DNA of 64,000 nucleotides from Methanobacteriota archaeon. GTDB lineage: Archaea > JAADCQ01 > Methanopyri > Methanopyrales > Methanopyraceae. Position 1 is the stretch's first letter, and the number at the start of each line of letters is the position of its first letter. Positions 1 to 8,990 of this stretch are shown here, piece by piece. The notes under the pieces are model-generated. The model ran no database searches, was not told where the DNA came from, and saw only the letters and a list, made by a program, of their open reading frames with translations. The position numbers and the translations under genes were made by a program. Location of the stretch: assembly GCA_027064425.1 (NCBI GenBank), contig JAMOPO010000052.1:62001-126000 (forward strand). Reading direction: 5' to 3'.

Positions 1-1
1 C

Positions 2-583
2 TTCGAGGTCTGCGGTGACGCGGAGGAGGTGGCCGTCCTGTGCCCGGGCGACCCGATGGTCGCCACCACGCACTCCGCGCTGGCCGTCGAGGCCGCCAAG
101 CGCGGCTGGAGGGTCGAGATCGTCCACGGGGTCTCGATCCTCACCGCGGGCCCCGCGAGGTCCGGGCTGGAGCTGTACCGGTTCGGCCGCACCGCCACCA
201 TCCCGCTGCGCGTCCGGTCCGTGTACCCGTACGACGTGCTGGAGGAAAACCTGTCCTCCGACCTCCACACCCTGTTCCTGCTGGAGGCGGTCTCCGAGCG
301 CGAGTACGTCTCCGTGGCGGACGCGGCGAGGTACCTGCTGAGGCTGGAAGAGGAGGAGGGTCGCGGGGTAGTCTCACCCAATCACGAGGTGGTCGGGGTG
401 ATCCGCCTGGGCTTCGAGAACGAGCGGCTGGTCCGTGGAACGGTCCAGGAGCTGGCCGACTGGGACCCGCCCGGTCCACCACAAGCTCTTATATACCCCA
501 GTCCCAGGCTGAGGGAGCCGGAGCGAGAGTTCCTGAACCTGCTAGTACCTCACATCCGAGACGTGGCGAAGCGTGGGGAGTGA
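2..583 (+). CDS. dphB: Diphthine synthase, 3' part (5' end outside window)
   Basis: AdoMet-dependent methyltransferase that methylates the modified histidine of elongation factor 2 during diphthamide synthesis. The reading frame is open from base 2, so the start lies upstream; about 193 of the usual 255-265 residues are present. Visible are the family motif [11 protein letters not shown] near the start of the fragment, the GVSILTAG stretch and the C-terminal strand pattern ending in a RxPEREFL-type helix. The stop (581-583) overlaps the GTG of the next gene, suggesting translational coupling. The family call is firm; the symbol follows archaeal usage (also called dph5). Confidence 0.9.
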   Translation, partial: FEVCGDAEEVAVLCPGDPMVATTHSALAVEAAKRGWRVEIVHGVSILTAGPARSGLELYRFGRTATIPLRVRSVYPYDVLEENLSSDLHTLFLLEAVSEREYVSVADAARYLLRLEEEEGRGVVSPNHEVVGVIRLGFENERLVRGTVQELADWDPPGPPQALIYPSPRLREPEREFLNLLVPHIRDVAKRGE

Positions 584-942
584 CCTTGGCCGAAGAGGAG
601 GGTGGCGACTACCACGTCGTGCTGGAGGCCGCGTGGATAGTGTACAACGTTGATAGCGAGGATGACGCCATCAACATCGCGATCGCGGAGGCCGGTAAGC
701 GCCTGAACCGTCACGGGCTGGATTACGTGGACATCGATGTCGGGTTCTACGAGTGCCCCGAGTGCGGTGAGGAGGTGGAGGGAGTGTGGATCGTCGCCAA
801 CACCGCGCTGGTTAGGCTCCTCCTGTCCATGCGCGTGTTCAACGCCGAGAGCGAGGAGCACGCGATCCGGATCGCGAAGTACGAGATCGGTCAGGCCCTC
901 GAGGACGTACCGCTGGAGGTCGTGGAGGTTACCCCGCTCTGA
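580..942 (+). CDS. DUF555 / UPF0212 family protein
   Basis: Small archaeal conserved protein of unknown function, about 120 residues. It shows the family pattern: [11 protein letters not shown] near the N-terminus, [11 protein letters not shown], a CPECGEEVE zinc-ribbon-like half site, then [13 protein letters not shown] and [14 protein letters not shown] at 580 overlaps the dphB stop as GTGA; TTG at 586 is an alternative start. Only one CxxC pair is present, so metal binding would need a dimer or be absent. Confidence 0.82.
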   Translation: MTLAEEEGGDYHVVLEAAWIVYNVDSEDDAINIAIAEAGKRLNRHGLDYVDIDVGFYECPECGEEVEGVWIVANTALVRLLLSMRVFNAESEEHAIRIAKYEIGQALEDVPLEVVEVTPL

Positions 943-964
943 GCCTGGTTTCTCCGAGGATCCT

Positions 965-2080
965 CTAAAGCCTGGTCCGGATGACCGTGTGGCCCCAGAT
1001 CGCGGCGGACAGGATCGTGAACGTGGCCAGCGCGAACGAGTTCATCGCCCGTGAGAACAGGAAGGCACCGATCAGCGACTGGACGGCGAAGGCGATCAGG
1101 CACCCGAACAGCATAGCCTCCCGGGCCACGATCCGGGAGGAGAACTCACACTGATGCATCTTGATGTATCGGGCCAGGCACCGGGAGCCCACGTACAGCG
1201 TGAGCCCCACCCACAGCGACAGCAGGAGCGAGCCGATGTACCCGAAGTCGAAGGCCCAGACGAAGACGCCGGGGAGCATGTAGTCGAGCAGGTCCTTTCG
1301 CGTGACCAGCGCGCCGTGCAGGGTGGGCACGTCCAGGTTGAACATGACCAGGTATCCCACGGGCAGCGTCACGAACCCGTCACCGAACCCGCGCCAGTGG
1401 TAACCTGCCGGGAGCGGCTTCGTCGAGTGCCCGATCAGGTGCGCGTTCTTCAGGATGAGGTCGAGGCCCGGGACCGTGTACTCGGCGAAGCGCTGGACTC
1501 GGACGACCGGGCTGAGCACGGGCTTGTTCAGCGCGCGGGCCAGTGCCTCCATCATCGCCACGAACCCGACCGCGATCACGGACACCGCGGCGATGGTCCG
1601 ACGGCTCATCCTAGCCGCGCGCATGGCGAGCGCTCCAACCCGCGTCTCCCCCTCCAGGTACCTGGCGATCAGGTACTCCGTGCCGACCCAGCAGAGGAAC
1701 CAGGAGAGCAGGTAGTCACGATGCATTAGCCCGCCAACCATGCCGACGTAAAGCCAGAGCAGGTTCAGCACCGGCCGGGTCCGGCGCGCGGCCGAGATGC
1801 CCCGACTCTCTAGGATTCCCACGAGGTACCGCGCCGAGGCCCAGGCGGCCAGCGTCAGCGGTCCGAAAGGATGGGTGAACTCGTGCCGAGGCATGGGCAG
1901 GAACAGGGACAGCACGTCCACGGAGAACAGCAGGGCCATGACCACCAGGGTGAAGATTGACAGCGAGAGCACGCGCTGGATGGTCACCGTGGAGTAGGCC
2001 AGCGTGAGTGGGATCAGAGTGTGGGTCATGATGACGAAGTCCAGCAGCGCCTCTCCGGTGTTGTGCGGTACCAGGTACAA
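965..2080 (-). CDS. Polytopic membrane protein at the end of the pseudomurein operon
   Basis: 371 residues with about ten hydrophobic segments (roughly residues 13-33, 40-62, 73-92, 105-122, 124-142, 161-182, 245-265, 285-310, 330-350, 353-370) and a larger loop around 185-245. Start is TTG 2080, two bases after the stop of the upstream gene, with GGGTGG as likely ribosome site. No family is recognised with certainty. The topology, the big central loop and the position last in a wall-precursor operon would fit a Wzy-like polymerase or a flippase for lipid-linked pseudomurein subunits; this is inference only. Confidence 0.7.
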   Translation of the reverse strand: MYLVPHNTGEALLDFVIMTHTLIPLTLAYSTVTIQRVLSLSIFTLVVMALLFSVDVLSLFLPMPRHEFTHPFGPLTLAAWASARYLVGILESRGISAARRTRPVLNLLWLYVGMVGGLMHRDYLLSWFLCWVGTEYLIARYLEGETRVGALAMRAARMSRRTIAAVSVIAVGFVAMMEALARALNKPVLSPVVRVQRFAEYTVPGLDLILKNAHLIGHSTKPLPAGYHWRGFGDGFVTLPVGYLVMFNLDVPTLHGALVTRKDLLDYMLPGVFVWAFDFGYIGSLLLSLWVGLTLYVGSRCLARYIKMHQCEFSSRIVAREAMLFGCLIAFAVQSLIGAFLFSRAMNSFALATFTILSAAIWGHTVIRTRL

Positions 2081-2081
2081 G

Positions 2082-3344
2082 TTACCACCCTCTGGTCCGC
2101 CGGTGTAGCAGCTCTCTGACGCATCCGAGCACGATCAGGGTGACGCCCAGGGCCGATCCCAGCAGGCCGAGCGCGTGCAGCACCTCGGACGGAACGGGGG
2201 TCTTCAGCGGGCGCTTCTTGTACCCGGGAGGCAGCGGCCGCATGTACACCGTGACCAGGTTAGCCTTCGGTTCCACCTTGATGTCGCTGGGCAGCACGTA
2301 GTCGTAGCCCAGCAGGGTGTTGTTGTCGATCGCGTTGTCAATGGCCCGGGCGATGTGCGTTGGGTCCCGCTTCCCGCGCTGGATCAGCGACTGCACGATC
2401 TCCACGATGGTCGCCTTGTCGTAGGCGCTCCTGACCCCGTACACGCGCACCACCGGCTGGTTCTTACGCACGGTGATCAGGTCGCGCGCCACCTGCCAGG
2501 CGTACTCCGTCTTCAAGCTGGAACCGCACACCGGGCACCGGGTGTACCTGCCCGCCGCCGGGTACGGCGCGCTCCAGCCGCACTTGGGGCACACCTTCCG
2601 GTAAGGAGCGTCCAGCGGAAACCCGCGCTCGTTGAGCCGAGCGGGCACGAACGTGTCGCCGGTGGAGAGTCCCGCGGTGATGTTCACGGCGCCGCCACCG
2701 TACTTCTCGCCCGACTTCCTGGCCACGTAACCCATGACCCGGGTGAGCACCTCCGTCGCGGGCAGCCCGTCCCGGATCATTCGGCCCGCCATGATCGCCG
2801 CCTCGACGCGAACCTTGGTCGCCGTACCGTACAGCGGGTTACCCGGCGTGTTACGCAGGTGGATGACCGCGCACTTGACGTTGGGCGGGATCTTGACGAT
2901 GTTCGGGCCCGCGCTGCTGTGGTACTGCTTGATGATGATCTTGTTCCCCTTCACGATGACCACGGTGATGTCGTAGCTACCGCCCACCACGATGCCCCGA
3001 CGCGGGCCGCCCACCAGCAGTCGGTCCGTAGGCGACTTCTCGACACCGGCCCGGACGGCCTCCTCCAGCGGCATGCCCAGCTCCAGGCGACGGATGCACG
3101 CCAGGATCGCCTCCAGCCGCGCGGTACCCTTACCTAGACCACCCGCCAGCACGGCCACGTGCAGCTTTTTGGAGACCAGGAACGTGGACTGGAACATGTT
3201 GGGAGCGAACGACATCGAGCCGGCGGCTGCGCCGTTCGGGTCCTTGCCCGTGGGATCCGTGATGACGATCATGTTGAACGTGGCCGAGGAGGCCGAGGGG
3301 AGGAGCAGCAGGGCCAGCGCGAGTATCGCCGCCCACCGGATGAT
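2082..3344 (-). CDS. Exported, C-terminally anchored protein with zinc ribbon; start codon uncertain
   Basis: The first canonical start is ATG 3272, giving 396 residues. The frame stays open upstream and encodes a textbook signal peptide: basic residues, a hydrophobic core AILALALLLLP, then SASSA. No ATG, GTG or TTG exists there; an ATC at 3344, nine bases after AAGGGGG, is the best-placed candidate. The body has a glycine-rich alpha/beta region, a CPKC...CPVC zinc ribbon in the middle and a C-terminal membrane segment (LGLLGSALGVTLIVLG). It thus looks exported and anchored, with its domain outside the membrane. Not recognised as a known family. It sits between other exported or membrane proteins of the wall operon. 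Confidence 0.75.
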   Translation of the reverse strand: MIRWAAILALALLLLPSASSATFNMIVITDPTGKDPNGAAAGSMSFAPNMFQSTFLVSKKLHVAVLAGGLGKGTARLEAILACIRRLELGMPLEEAVRAGVEKSPTDRLLVGGPRRGIVVGGSYDITVVIVKGNKIIIKQYHSSAGPNIVKIPPNVKCAVIHLRNTPGNPLYGTATKVRVEAAIMAGRMIRDGLPATEVLTRVMGYVARKSGEKYGGGAVNITAGLSTGDTFVPARLNERGFPLDAPYRKVCPKCGWSAPYPAAGRYTRCPVCGSSLKTEYAWQVARDLITVRKNQPVVRVYGVRSAYDKATIVEIVQSLIQRGKRDPTHIARAIDNAIDNNTLLGYDYVLPSDIKVEPKANLVTVYMRPLPPGYKKRPLKTPVPSEVLHALGLLGSALGVTLIVLGCVRELLHRRTRGW

Positions 3345-3358
3345 CTTCCGACGCCCCC

Positions 3359-3775
3359 TTACCTCGGCAGCCCGTAGTCCTCCGTCACCCTCACGACCAC
3401 GACGCCTGACCGCTTGATCGTGATCTGGACCGACTTGACGGGCTTAATTTTGGTACCGGGGATAACGCTGCGCATGGCGTAGATGCGCGCCCTCCTGACC
3501 GCCTCCTGCAGCGGGATTCGCTTGCCGTCCGGGGTGATCAGCACCCCGTTCTTGATCGTGGCACCCGGCCTCAGTCCCGCCGCCATCACGTTGCTCCTGA
3601 CCACCTCCTCAGGCAGGAAGTCGCACCCTACCACGTCCACACCCACGATCTTGACCCCTCCCTGCTTGGGCAGCGGGCGGCTCGCCCAGGCCGTGTACTC
3701 GGCCAGCCTCCCCAGGGTGAGCAGCAGCGCTCCCAGCAGCATGATGGCGAGGTTACGCCTCGACACCCGGATCAT
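3359..3775 (-). CDS. Small N-terminally anchored or secreted protein of the pseudomurein operon
   Basis: 138 residues from ATG 3775 (GTG 3766 is possible). The N-terminus is basic and then hydrophobic (NLAIMLLGALLLTLG), a signal anchor or signal peptide, followed by a soluble beta-rich domain of about 105 residues. The start overlaps the end of the Mur-ligase gene by 23 bases. No family recognised. Being exported and translationally coupled to precursor ligases, it may act on or assemble the wall outside the membrane; this is inferred from context only. Confidence 0.75.
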   Translation of the reverse strand: MIRVSRRNLAIMLLGALLLTLGRLAEYTAWASRPLPKQGGVKIVGVDVVGCDFLPEEVVRSNVMAAGLRPGATIKNGVLITPDGKRIPLQEAVRRARIYAMRSVIPGTKIKPVKSVQITIKRSGVVVVRVTEDYGLPR

Positions 3776-5231
3776 CCTCGCCCACCACCCCCATCTCCCG
3801 GAGGATCTTCCGGGCCGGCTCCATGCCCTGCGCCCCGCCCAGCAGCACCACCGTGTCCTCATCACTGAGCTCCAGCGCGCGCTCCAGCGCGTCCTCAAGC
3901 CGGTTGAAGTGCTCCCACTCCACCCCACCGCGCCTCAGCTCCTCCAGGAAGACCTCCCGCTCCTCGTCCCGAACGACGTTCGCCTCGTCCACCAGACCCT
4001 CCGAGTCCGTGGCCAAAATCCGCACCTCCACGCCCTCCCGCTCCAGCTCTCGAGCCCCCTTCACCAACGCCCTCGCGATCTCCCGGTTGATCTCCGTCCC
4101 GCGCGACCCCCGGATGGCGAAGACGATCACGGCCCGATCCTTGCCCAGCCTCCGCAGGGCCCGCACCGTCGCGAGGACACCGTCCGGATTGTGGCAGAAG
4201 TCGTCCACGATCAGCGGATCCTCCGACAGCCGCTCGAACCGGCGCTTGAGCGGGCGGTACGTGCGCAGCCCCTCCGCGATGTCCTCAGCGTCCACGCCCA
4301 GGGCGTGAGCGGCCGCGGTCGCGGCGAGCGCGTTGTACAGGAAATGGTCCACCGGGAGCGGGAACTCGCGGACGGGGATCAACGGTTCCCCTTCCAGCAG
4401 AATCCACTCCTCCCCGTCCACCTCACCGATCCGGGCGACGCCCTCCTCCCACCCGTACCACACTACCTCCGGCGCGAGCGACTCCATCTCCGCCACGCGC
4501 TCGTCGTCCGCGTTCAGCACCGCGACCCCGTCCTCCAGCGCCCTGACAACCCCCGAAACCGCCTCCGCCATCTCGTCCAGCGAGGAGACCAGGTTCGTGT
4601 GATCCACTCCCACGTTCGTTACCACGGCAACCTCACAGTCCAGGGCACGAGCCATCCGGTACGCGTGGTCCTCCATAACCCGGCCGGTCGGCAGGCCCTG
4701 AACCTCCGAGACCTCTACGCACAGGAAATCCTCCGGCCGGGCCTCCCGGATCTCCATAGCCACGACGGGGTCAATCAGCGTGTTCTTCTCGGACCGGAAG
4801 TCAGTGTTGCAGTACACGTCCCGGCCCGCCGACCTCAGGATGTGAGCGAGCAGGTGGTTGGTGGTGGACTTGCCGTTGGTGCCCGTGACGCACGCGGTGA
4901 CGGCGTCGGGCGCGTACTCCCTTTTCGCCAGCTTCAGCGCGTACTCGTTGGCCCGGTCCACCTCCGTCAGGATGAGGGGGAGACCGCGGCGCTCGCACTC
5001 TTCCTCCAGCCTGCCCCGCGGCTCCTCCGTGATCAGGCACGCCACACCGCGCTCATCCGCCAGCTCGGCCCCACGCTCATCGAGCCACCACCTGACCACC
5101 ACGTCCCCCTCGCTCGCCCGCCCGAGCGTGGAGAACCAGCCCCGAACTCTTCCGTCGGGGTCCCCGACGACCAGCTCCCCGTCCACCCTTTCAGCCAGCT
5201 CGCCCACGGTGGTTCTCAGCAGCGCGATCAC
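3753..5231 (-). CDS. Mur ligase family protein, pseudomurein peptide ligase (pMurE-like)
   Basis: 492 residues from GTG 5231, overlapping the MraY-like stop as GTGA. The three-domain Mur architecture is visible: N-terminal substrate domain (about 1-110), central ATPase with P-loop TGTNGKST (116-123), the TNVGVDH region near 205, and a C-terminal ligase domain introduced by VDDFCHNPDG. Such enzymes add an amino acid to a growing nucleotide-linked peptide by acyl-phosphate chemistry. Next to a MraY homologue and a second Mur ligase in a methanogen this fits pseudomurein peptide synthesis. Which residue it adds cannot be read from the sequence. Confidence 0.85.
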   Translation of the reverse strand: MIALLRTTVGELAERVDGELVVGDPDGRVRGWFSTLGRASEGDVVVRWWLDERGAELADERGVACLITEEPRGRLEEECERRGLPLILTEVDRANEYALKLAKREYAPDAVTACVTGTNGKSTTNHLLAHILRSAGRDVYCNTDFRSEKNTLIDPVVAMEIREARPEDFLCVEVSEVQGLPTGRVMEDHAYRMARALDCEVAVVTNVGVDHTNLVSSLDEMAEAVSGVVRALEDGVAVLNADDERVAEMESLAPEVVWYGWEEGVARIGEVDGEEWILLEGEPLIPVREFPLPVDHFLYNALAATAAAHALGVDAEDIAEGLRTYRPLKRRFERLSEDPLIVDDFCHNPDGVLATVRALRRLGKDRAVIVFAIRGSRGTEINREIARALVKGARELEREGVEVRILATDSEGLVDEANVVRDEEREVFLEELRRGGVEWEHFNRLEDALERALELSDEDTVVLLGGAQGMEPARKILREMGVVGEDDPGVEA

Positions 5232-6304
5232 CCCGCGAGCCAGAGGGCGATGCCTGCGAGGAAGGCGCCGGCCATCCAGTGCAGGGCCACCACGATCGGC
5301 TCGGGCAAATCGTACTTGTACTGGAGGTGATGATGCAGGGGCTCGACCGCGAGCCGGATCACGCCGGCGCGGTGGAGCAGGCTGATGATCGTGGACCCCA
5401 CGGGCACGCCGAGGGCGATGACGGCGGGCACCTCGATCTTGTAGTACAGCGCGCCGGCGGCGTACGCGGCCCCCAGGAAGCAGCTCCCGGTGTCGCCCAT
5501 GAAGATCTTGGCCGGGTACCTGTTGTGGAACAGGAAGCCGAGCGAGGCTCCGGCGAGCGAGGCGAAGAACGCGGCGCCCGGGAGCTGATTGTGGGCCAGG
5601 CACACGCCCGAGCACGCCAGAGAGGCCAGAAACAGGAGGCCCGCGGCCAGCCCGTCCATGCCGTCGATAAGGTTCACCGCGTTGGTCGCGCCCACGACGC
5701 CGAAGAGAGCCAGCGGGTAGAACAGCCAGGAAAGGTCGATCGTCCCTAAGTGCGGGAACCACAGCCAGGTGGCGGGCACGATAGGGAGAACGAAGAGCGC
5801 GGCTCCGGCCTGAAGCAGCAGCTTCTCCCGCTCGCTCAGCTCCTTCTTGATCGGCACCTCGCCCACGATCTCGATCTTGTCCGGCTCCTCCCTGAGCAGG
5901 CGCTTCAGGTCCCGCTTGGCCTTCTTCGTCGCCACCCGGGCCTCCTCACCGGGCTGGAGCACGAGCCGGCCGATCCTGATCGGCTCGTTGGAGACGTTCT
6001 TAACCACCTTCTGGTACTCCTCCACCTGCAGCCCGAGCAGGTCGTCCACCACTCCCAGCACCATCATGGGGAGTGCTGAGGCCAGGGGTGGCAGGGCCTG
6101 GATCGACACGAGGAGCGGTCCGGCGGCCGTGCCCAGGACGATCCCGAAACCGCCCATGATCGGTGTACCGGCCTTGTGAGAGTGCTCCGTGACGATCGGC
6201 CTGTCCACCACCCGGGCCTCCTTCATGTACCGCCGGAGGAGCCTGACGACAGCCCACGACGTCATCGTTGAGACGGCGAACGTCTCAACGATCAACCCGG
6301 TCAT
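5228..6304 (-). CDS. MraY-like phospho-GlcNAc/peptide polyprenyl transferase
   Basis: 358-residue integral membrane protein of the polyprenyl-phosphate sugar-1-phosphate transferase family. Catalytic signatures are intact: VVDDLLG (86-91), NAVNLIDGMDGLAAG (208-222), FMGDTGS (268-274) and the HHH loop EPLHHHLQ (321-328). It should transfer the nucleotide-linked pseudomurein precursor to undecaprenyl phosphate at the cytoplasmic face. The first cytoplasmic loop is enlarged: residues about 92-155 form a charged, soluble-looking insert between the DD motif and the conserved LSxRxKLLLQ stretch. ATG start; the stop is coupled to the next gene. A UppS gene lies at 19526-20323. Confidence 0.85.
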   Translation of the reverse strand: MTGLIVETFAVSTMTSWAVVRLLRRYMKEARVVDRPIVTEHSHKAGTPIMGGFGIVLGTAAGPLLVSIQALPPLASALPMMVLGVVDDLLGLQVEEYQKVVKNVSNEPIRIGRLVLQPGEEARVATKKAKRDLKRLLREEPDKIEIVGEVPIKKELSEREKLLLQAGAALFVLPIVPATWLWFPHLGTIDLSWLFYPLALFGVVGATNAVNLIDGMDGLAAGLLFLASLACSGVCLAHNQLPGAAFFASLAGASLGFLFHNRYPAKIFMGDTGSCFLGAAYAAGALYYKIEVPAVIALGVPVGSTIISLLHRAGVIRLAVEPLHHHLQYKYDLPEPIVVALHWMAGAFLAGIALWLAG

Positions 6305-6310
6305 CCCCGC

Positions 6311-7450
6311 TCAGAGGAACCTGCTAGCCTCCCTGAGCCGCAGCTCGAACTCCTTCTCGGCCAGCTTCAGGTTGGCTCCTGCCGCCTTGAACGCCGACCG
6401 CAGCCTCTCGAACGCTTCTTTAAACGATTCCCCTCTCACCGCGATCCGGCCGGCCACGTCCACTCTACCGTAGTACTCGTAAAACACGTGGTACACTCCT
6501 CCGTCGAACATCTCCCGCAGGGGCTCCCGCCGGGAGGCGTTCCACACCGGGCACTCGATCGCGTGCCAGACCTTCCTGACCCGGGGCGGCCTCCAGCGAT
6601 CCACGACCATGTCTACGAGCTCCCGCAGCGGCCAGATCCCGGAGCACCCGGAGGTCATGTACCGCGTACCGCTGGGCCGCGGGTTGAACTCCAGGAACCA
6701 GAACTCGTCCTCCCGGACCACCACGTCGAAGTCGATCGTGCCCTCCAGCCCCAGCCGCTTGACGAGCTTGACCGCGCAGCGCTTGATGCCACGCTCCACC
6801 GACTCGTCCAGCGGGGCGGGGGCCATCCTCATTCGATCGATGGGGTGGTCGTCGTCCAGCGTCGACCCCTTGAACACGGGAACGAGCGGGACGACCTCCC
6901 CGTTCCAGGATAGGACCTCGATCGACACCTCCGCCCCCTCGATGAACTCCTCCACCAGCCGCCTACCGTGAACCCTGGGCGCCGACCGCTCGTAAACGTC
7001 CACGTTAATACCGGCCTGCGACCGCGGGTCCTTCACGACGAGGGGCGGGCGCATCCGGGGCCGGTCGTCCTCCACCACCTCCCACTCGGGCGTCGGGATG
7101 TTCAGCTCCTCGAACGCCCGCTTCGCCTCGATCTTGTTCACACCGGTCTGAACGCCTCTCGGCCCCGAGGCCGCGACGGGGATTCCCTCCTCCTCCAACA
7201 TCTCCTTCATCTCCGCCACCTCGGGGAGCGGATCGTCCACGCCGATGAGCGGGACCACCCCGTCCACGCCCCGCTCGAGCGCGATCCGCGCCGGGTGAGC
7301 CATCCCGCGGGGCACGAAGTGAACCTCGTCCGCCAGGTCCCAGTCCCTGCTCTCCGGGTTCGACTCGGTCAGGATCCGGTAGATCCCGGTGGAGGCCGCG
7401 TACTCCGCCACGTCCCGGAACAGCCGGGCGCCGACGAACAGGACCTTCAA
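6311..7450 (-). CDS. CarB-like ATP-grasp ligase of the pseudomurein cluster
   Basis: 379 residues from TTG 7450, overlapping the upstream stop (TTGA). N-terminal Rossmann-like preATP-grasp domain (KVLFVGARLFRD), a central ATP-grasp with lysine in VVKDPRSQAG, LVEEFIEGAEVSIEV, and the metal-binding signature FLEFNPRPSGTRYM. It resembles the carbamoyl-phosphate synthetase large-subunit type of ATP-grasp fold. Placed between two Mur-type ligases, the likely role is forming an amide or similar bond in the wall peptide, for example an isopeptide linkage; the substrate is unknown. Confidence 0.8.
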   Translation of the reverse strand: MKVLFVGARLFRDVAEYAASTGIYRILTESNPESRDWDLADEVHFVPRGMAHPARIALERGVDGVVPLIGVDDPLPEVAEMKEMLEEEGIPVAASGPRGVQTGVNKIEAKRAFEELNIPTPEWEVVEDDRPRMRPPLVVKDPRSQAGINVDVYERSAPRVHGRRLVEEFIEGAEVSIEVLSWNGEVVPLVPVFKGSTLDDDHPIDRMRMAPAPLDESVERGIKRCAVKLVKRLGLEGTIDFDVVVREDEFWFLEFNPRPSGTRYMTSGCSGIWPLRELVDMVVDRWRPPRVRKVWHAIECPVWNASRREPLREMFDGGVYHVFYEYYGRVDVAGRIAVRGESFKEAFERLRSAFKAAGANLKLAEKEFELRLREASRFL

Positions 7451-8979
7451 CCCTCCTCCCCCAGCGTCTCTTCCAGCTCCCTCAGAATGTCCTCCTTGAA
7501 CTTCAGCGCCGCCTCGCCGAACAGCACGATCACCTCACACTCCGACTCCAGCGCCGACCTGAGACCGTCCAGAACCTGCTCCCTGGAGGCCCCCAGCGTC
7601 CCCCGCTTCTCGAAGCGCTCCGAGGCGCTCTCGGCCGCCACCACGTTGTCCGCCTCAACGTCATCGAGCACGCGGTAGCACGCGTACGAGGCCGCGATGA
7701 CCCGGTCCGAGAGCTTCGCCGCCCGCTCGAGGATCTCCCGGTCGCCCTCCGGCCCCAGCTCCGAGGCCACGGCGATGACCGCGCAGACGCGCCGGTCCTT
7801 GAACAGCTGCCGCAGGCAGCGCAGGGTCGCCTCCACTCCCGCCGGGTTGTGGCCGTAGTCGATGATCACCACGCGCTCGCCGTCGTCCCACACGGTCTCC
7901 AGCCGCCCTTCCACCCCCTCGAACGAGGAGAGCGCGTGCGCCACCTCCCCCGGGTCCAGGTCCAGGAACTCGATGCAGACGGCCGCGGCCGCCACGGCGT
8001 TGTACACGTTGTGAAGGCCCATCACGGGCAGGCTGACCTCGAACTCGCCCCCCGGGCAGGCCAGCGTGAACCCGTCCAGGGAGACGTCGGTGGCCAGGTA
8101 GTCCGGCGTCGGCGTCCTCAACCCGCACTCGCACCGGAAGTCGCCCACCCACGGGAGGATCTCCTCCACCTCCGCCCGCTCGCCGCACCAGCACTCCTTC
8201 TCCACGGTACCCACGGGCTCCGCCTCCACCCCGAAGTAGACGATGTCGCCGTCGAACCCGACCACGTCCGGCGCGCCCACGACCAGCGGGTCCTGAGCGT
8301 TCAGGACGGCCAGCTCCACCGAGTCGGGCTCAAGCAGCTCGATCTCGCACCGCGCGTACGTCTTGAAGTCGCCCGCCTTGTTCAGGTGATCGGGCGTGAT
8401 GTTCGTCAGGCAGACGCACTCCACCTCGGACCACTCGGCCGCCTCGAGGATCTCCCCGCGCTCACCGAACGTCGCGATCTCCAGCACGCTCACGTCGCCC
8501 GGCAGCCGAGCCTGCAGCGGAGGCAGGTACCCGACGTTCCCCTGCATGCCCGGCAGTCCGGGGCCCCGGGCCTCCAGCCCCAGCTCCCGGCACACGTGCC
8601 GGATCATCGCCACGGTCGTCGTCTTCCCGTTCGTGCCGCCCACGCCCACCACCGGCCGCGTGGGTGGGATCTTCTTGAGCACGTCCTCCACCTCACAGAC
8701 CCGGCACCCGTGCCGCTCGGCCATCCGGTACGGGGGAGCGCCCTCGTCCAGGCTGGGCGGGAGGACCACCGCGTCGGCCCGCTGGAACAGCTCCGGCGGG
8801 TGCCCGCCCAGAACGATCTCGATGTTCGCGTAGTCCAGCAGGGGCTCCAGCAGCTCGCACTCCTCCTCGTCCTTCACGTCCGAGGCGATCACGTGGTAGT
8901 CCCGCTCCGCGAGCACCCGGGCGACCAGGTTGCACACGGGCCCGCACACGCCGATGACCAGCACGGTGAACCCCTTCAC
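7447..8979 (-). CDS. Mur ligase with MurC/D-type N-domain and MurT-like zinc ribbon (pMurC-like)
   Basis: 510 residues from GTG 8979. An N-terminal Rossmann domain (about 1-100, TVLVIGVCGPVCNLVA) as in MurC/MurD, then a Mur ATPase with GGTNGKTTT (114-122) and NITPDHLNKAGD, and a C-terminal ligase domain with VIIDYGHNPAG. Between them are paired cysteines C263/C265 and C283/C285 followed by LRTPTPDYLATDV, matching the four-cysteine zinc ribbon of MurT-type ligases. The combination suggests an early precursor ligase acting on the nucleotide-linked substrate. It is the first Mur enzyme of the operon, followed by a coupled ATP-grasp gene. Confidence 0.83.
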   Translation of the reverse strand: MKGFTVLVIGVCGPVCNLVARVLAERDYHVIASDVKDEEECELLEPLLDYANIEIVLGGHPPELFQRADAVVLPPSLDEGAPPYRMAERHGCRVCEVEDVLKKIPPTRPVVGVGGTNGKTTTVAMIRHVCRELGLEARGPGLPGMQGNVGYLPPLQARLPGDVSVLEIATFGERGEILEAAEWSEVECVCLTNITPDHLNKAGDFKTYARCEIELLEPDSVELAVLNAQDPLVVGAPDVVGFDGDIVYFGVEAEPVGTVEKECWCGERAEVEEILPWVGDFRCECGLRTPTPDYLATDVSLDGFTLACPGGEFEVSLPVMGLHNVYNAVAAAAVCIEFLDLDPGEVAHALSSFEGVEGRLETVWDDGERVVIIDYGHNPAGVEATLRCLRQLFKDRRVCAVIAVASELGPEGDREILERAAKLSDRVIAASYACYRVLDDVEADNVVAAESASERFEKRGTLGASREQVLDGLRSALESECEVIVLFGEAALKFKEDILRELEETLGEEG

Positions 8980-8990
8980 GCGTATCCCCC

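Noticed and set aside
2175-3137. Long plus-strand reading frame opposite the zinc-ribbon wall protein
   Set aside because: Histidine-, arginine- and valine-rich translation typical of antisense frames in GC-rich DNA; the minus-strand protein has clear signal peptide, zinc ribbon and membrane anchor.
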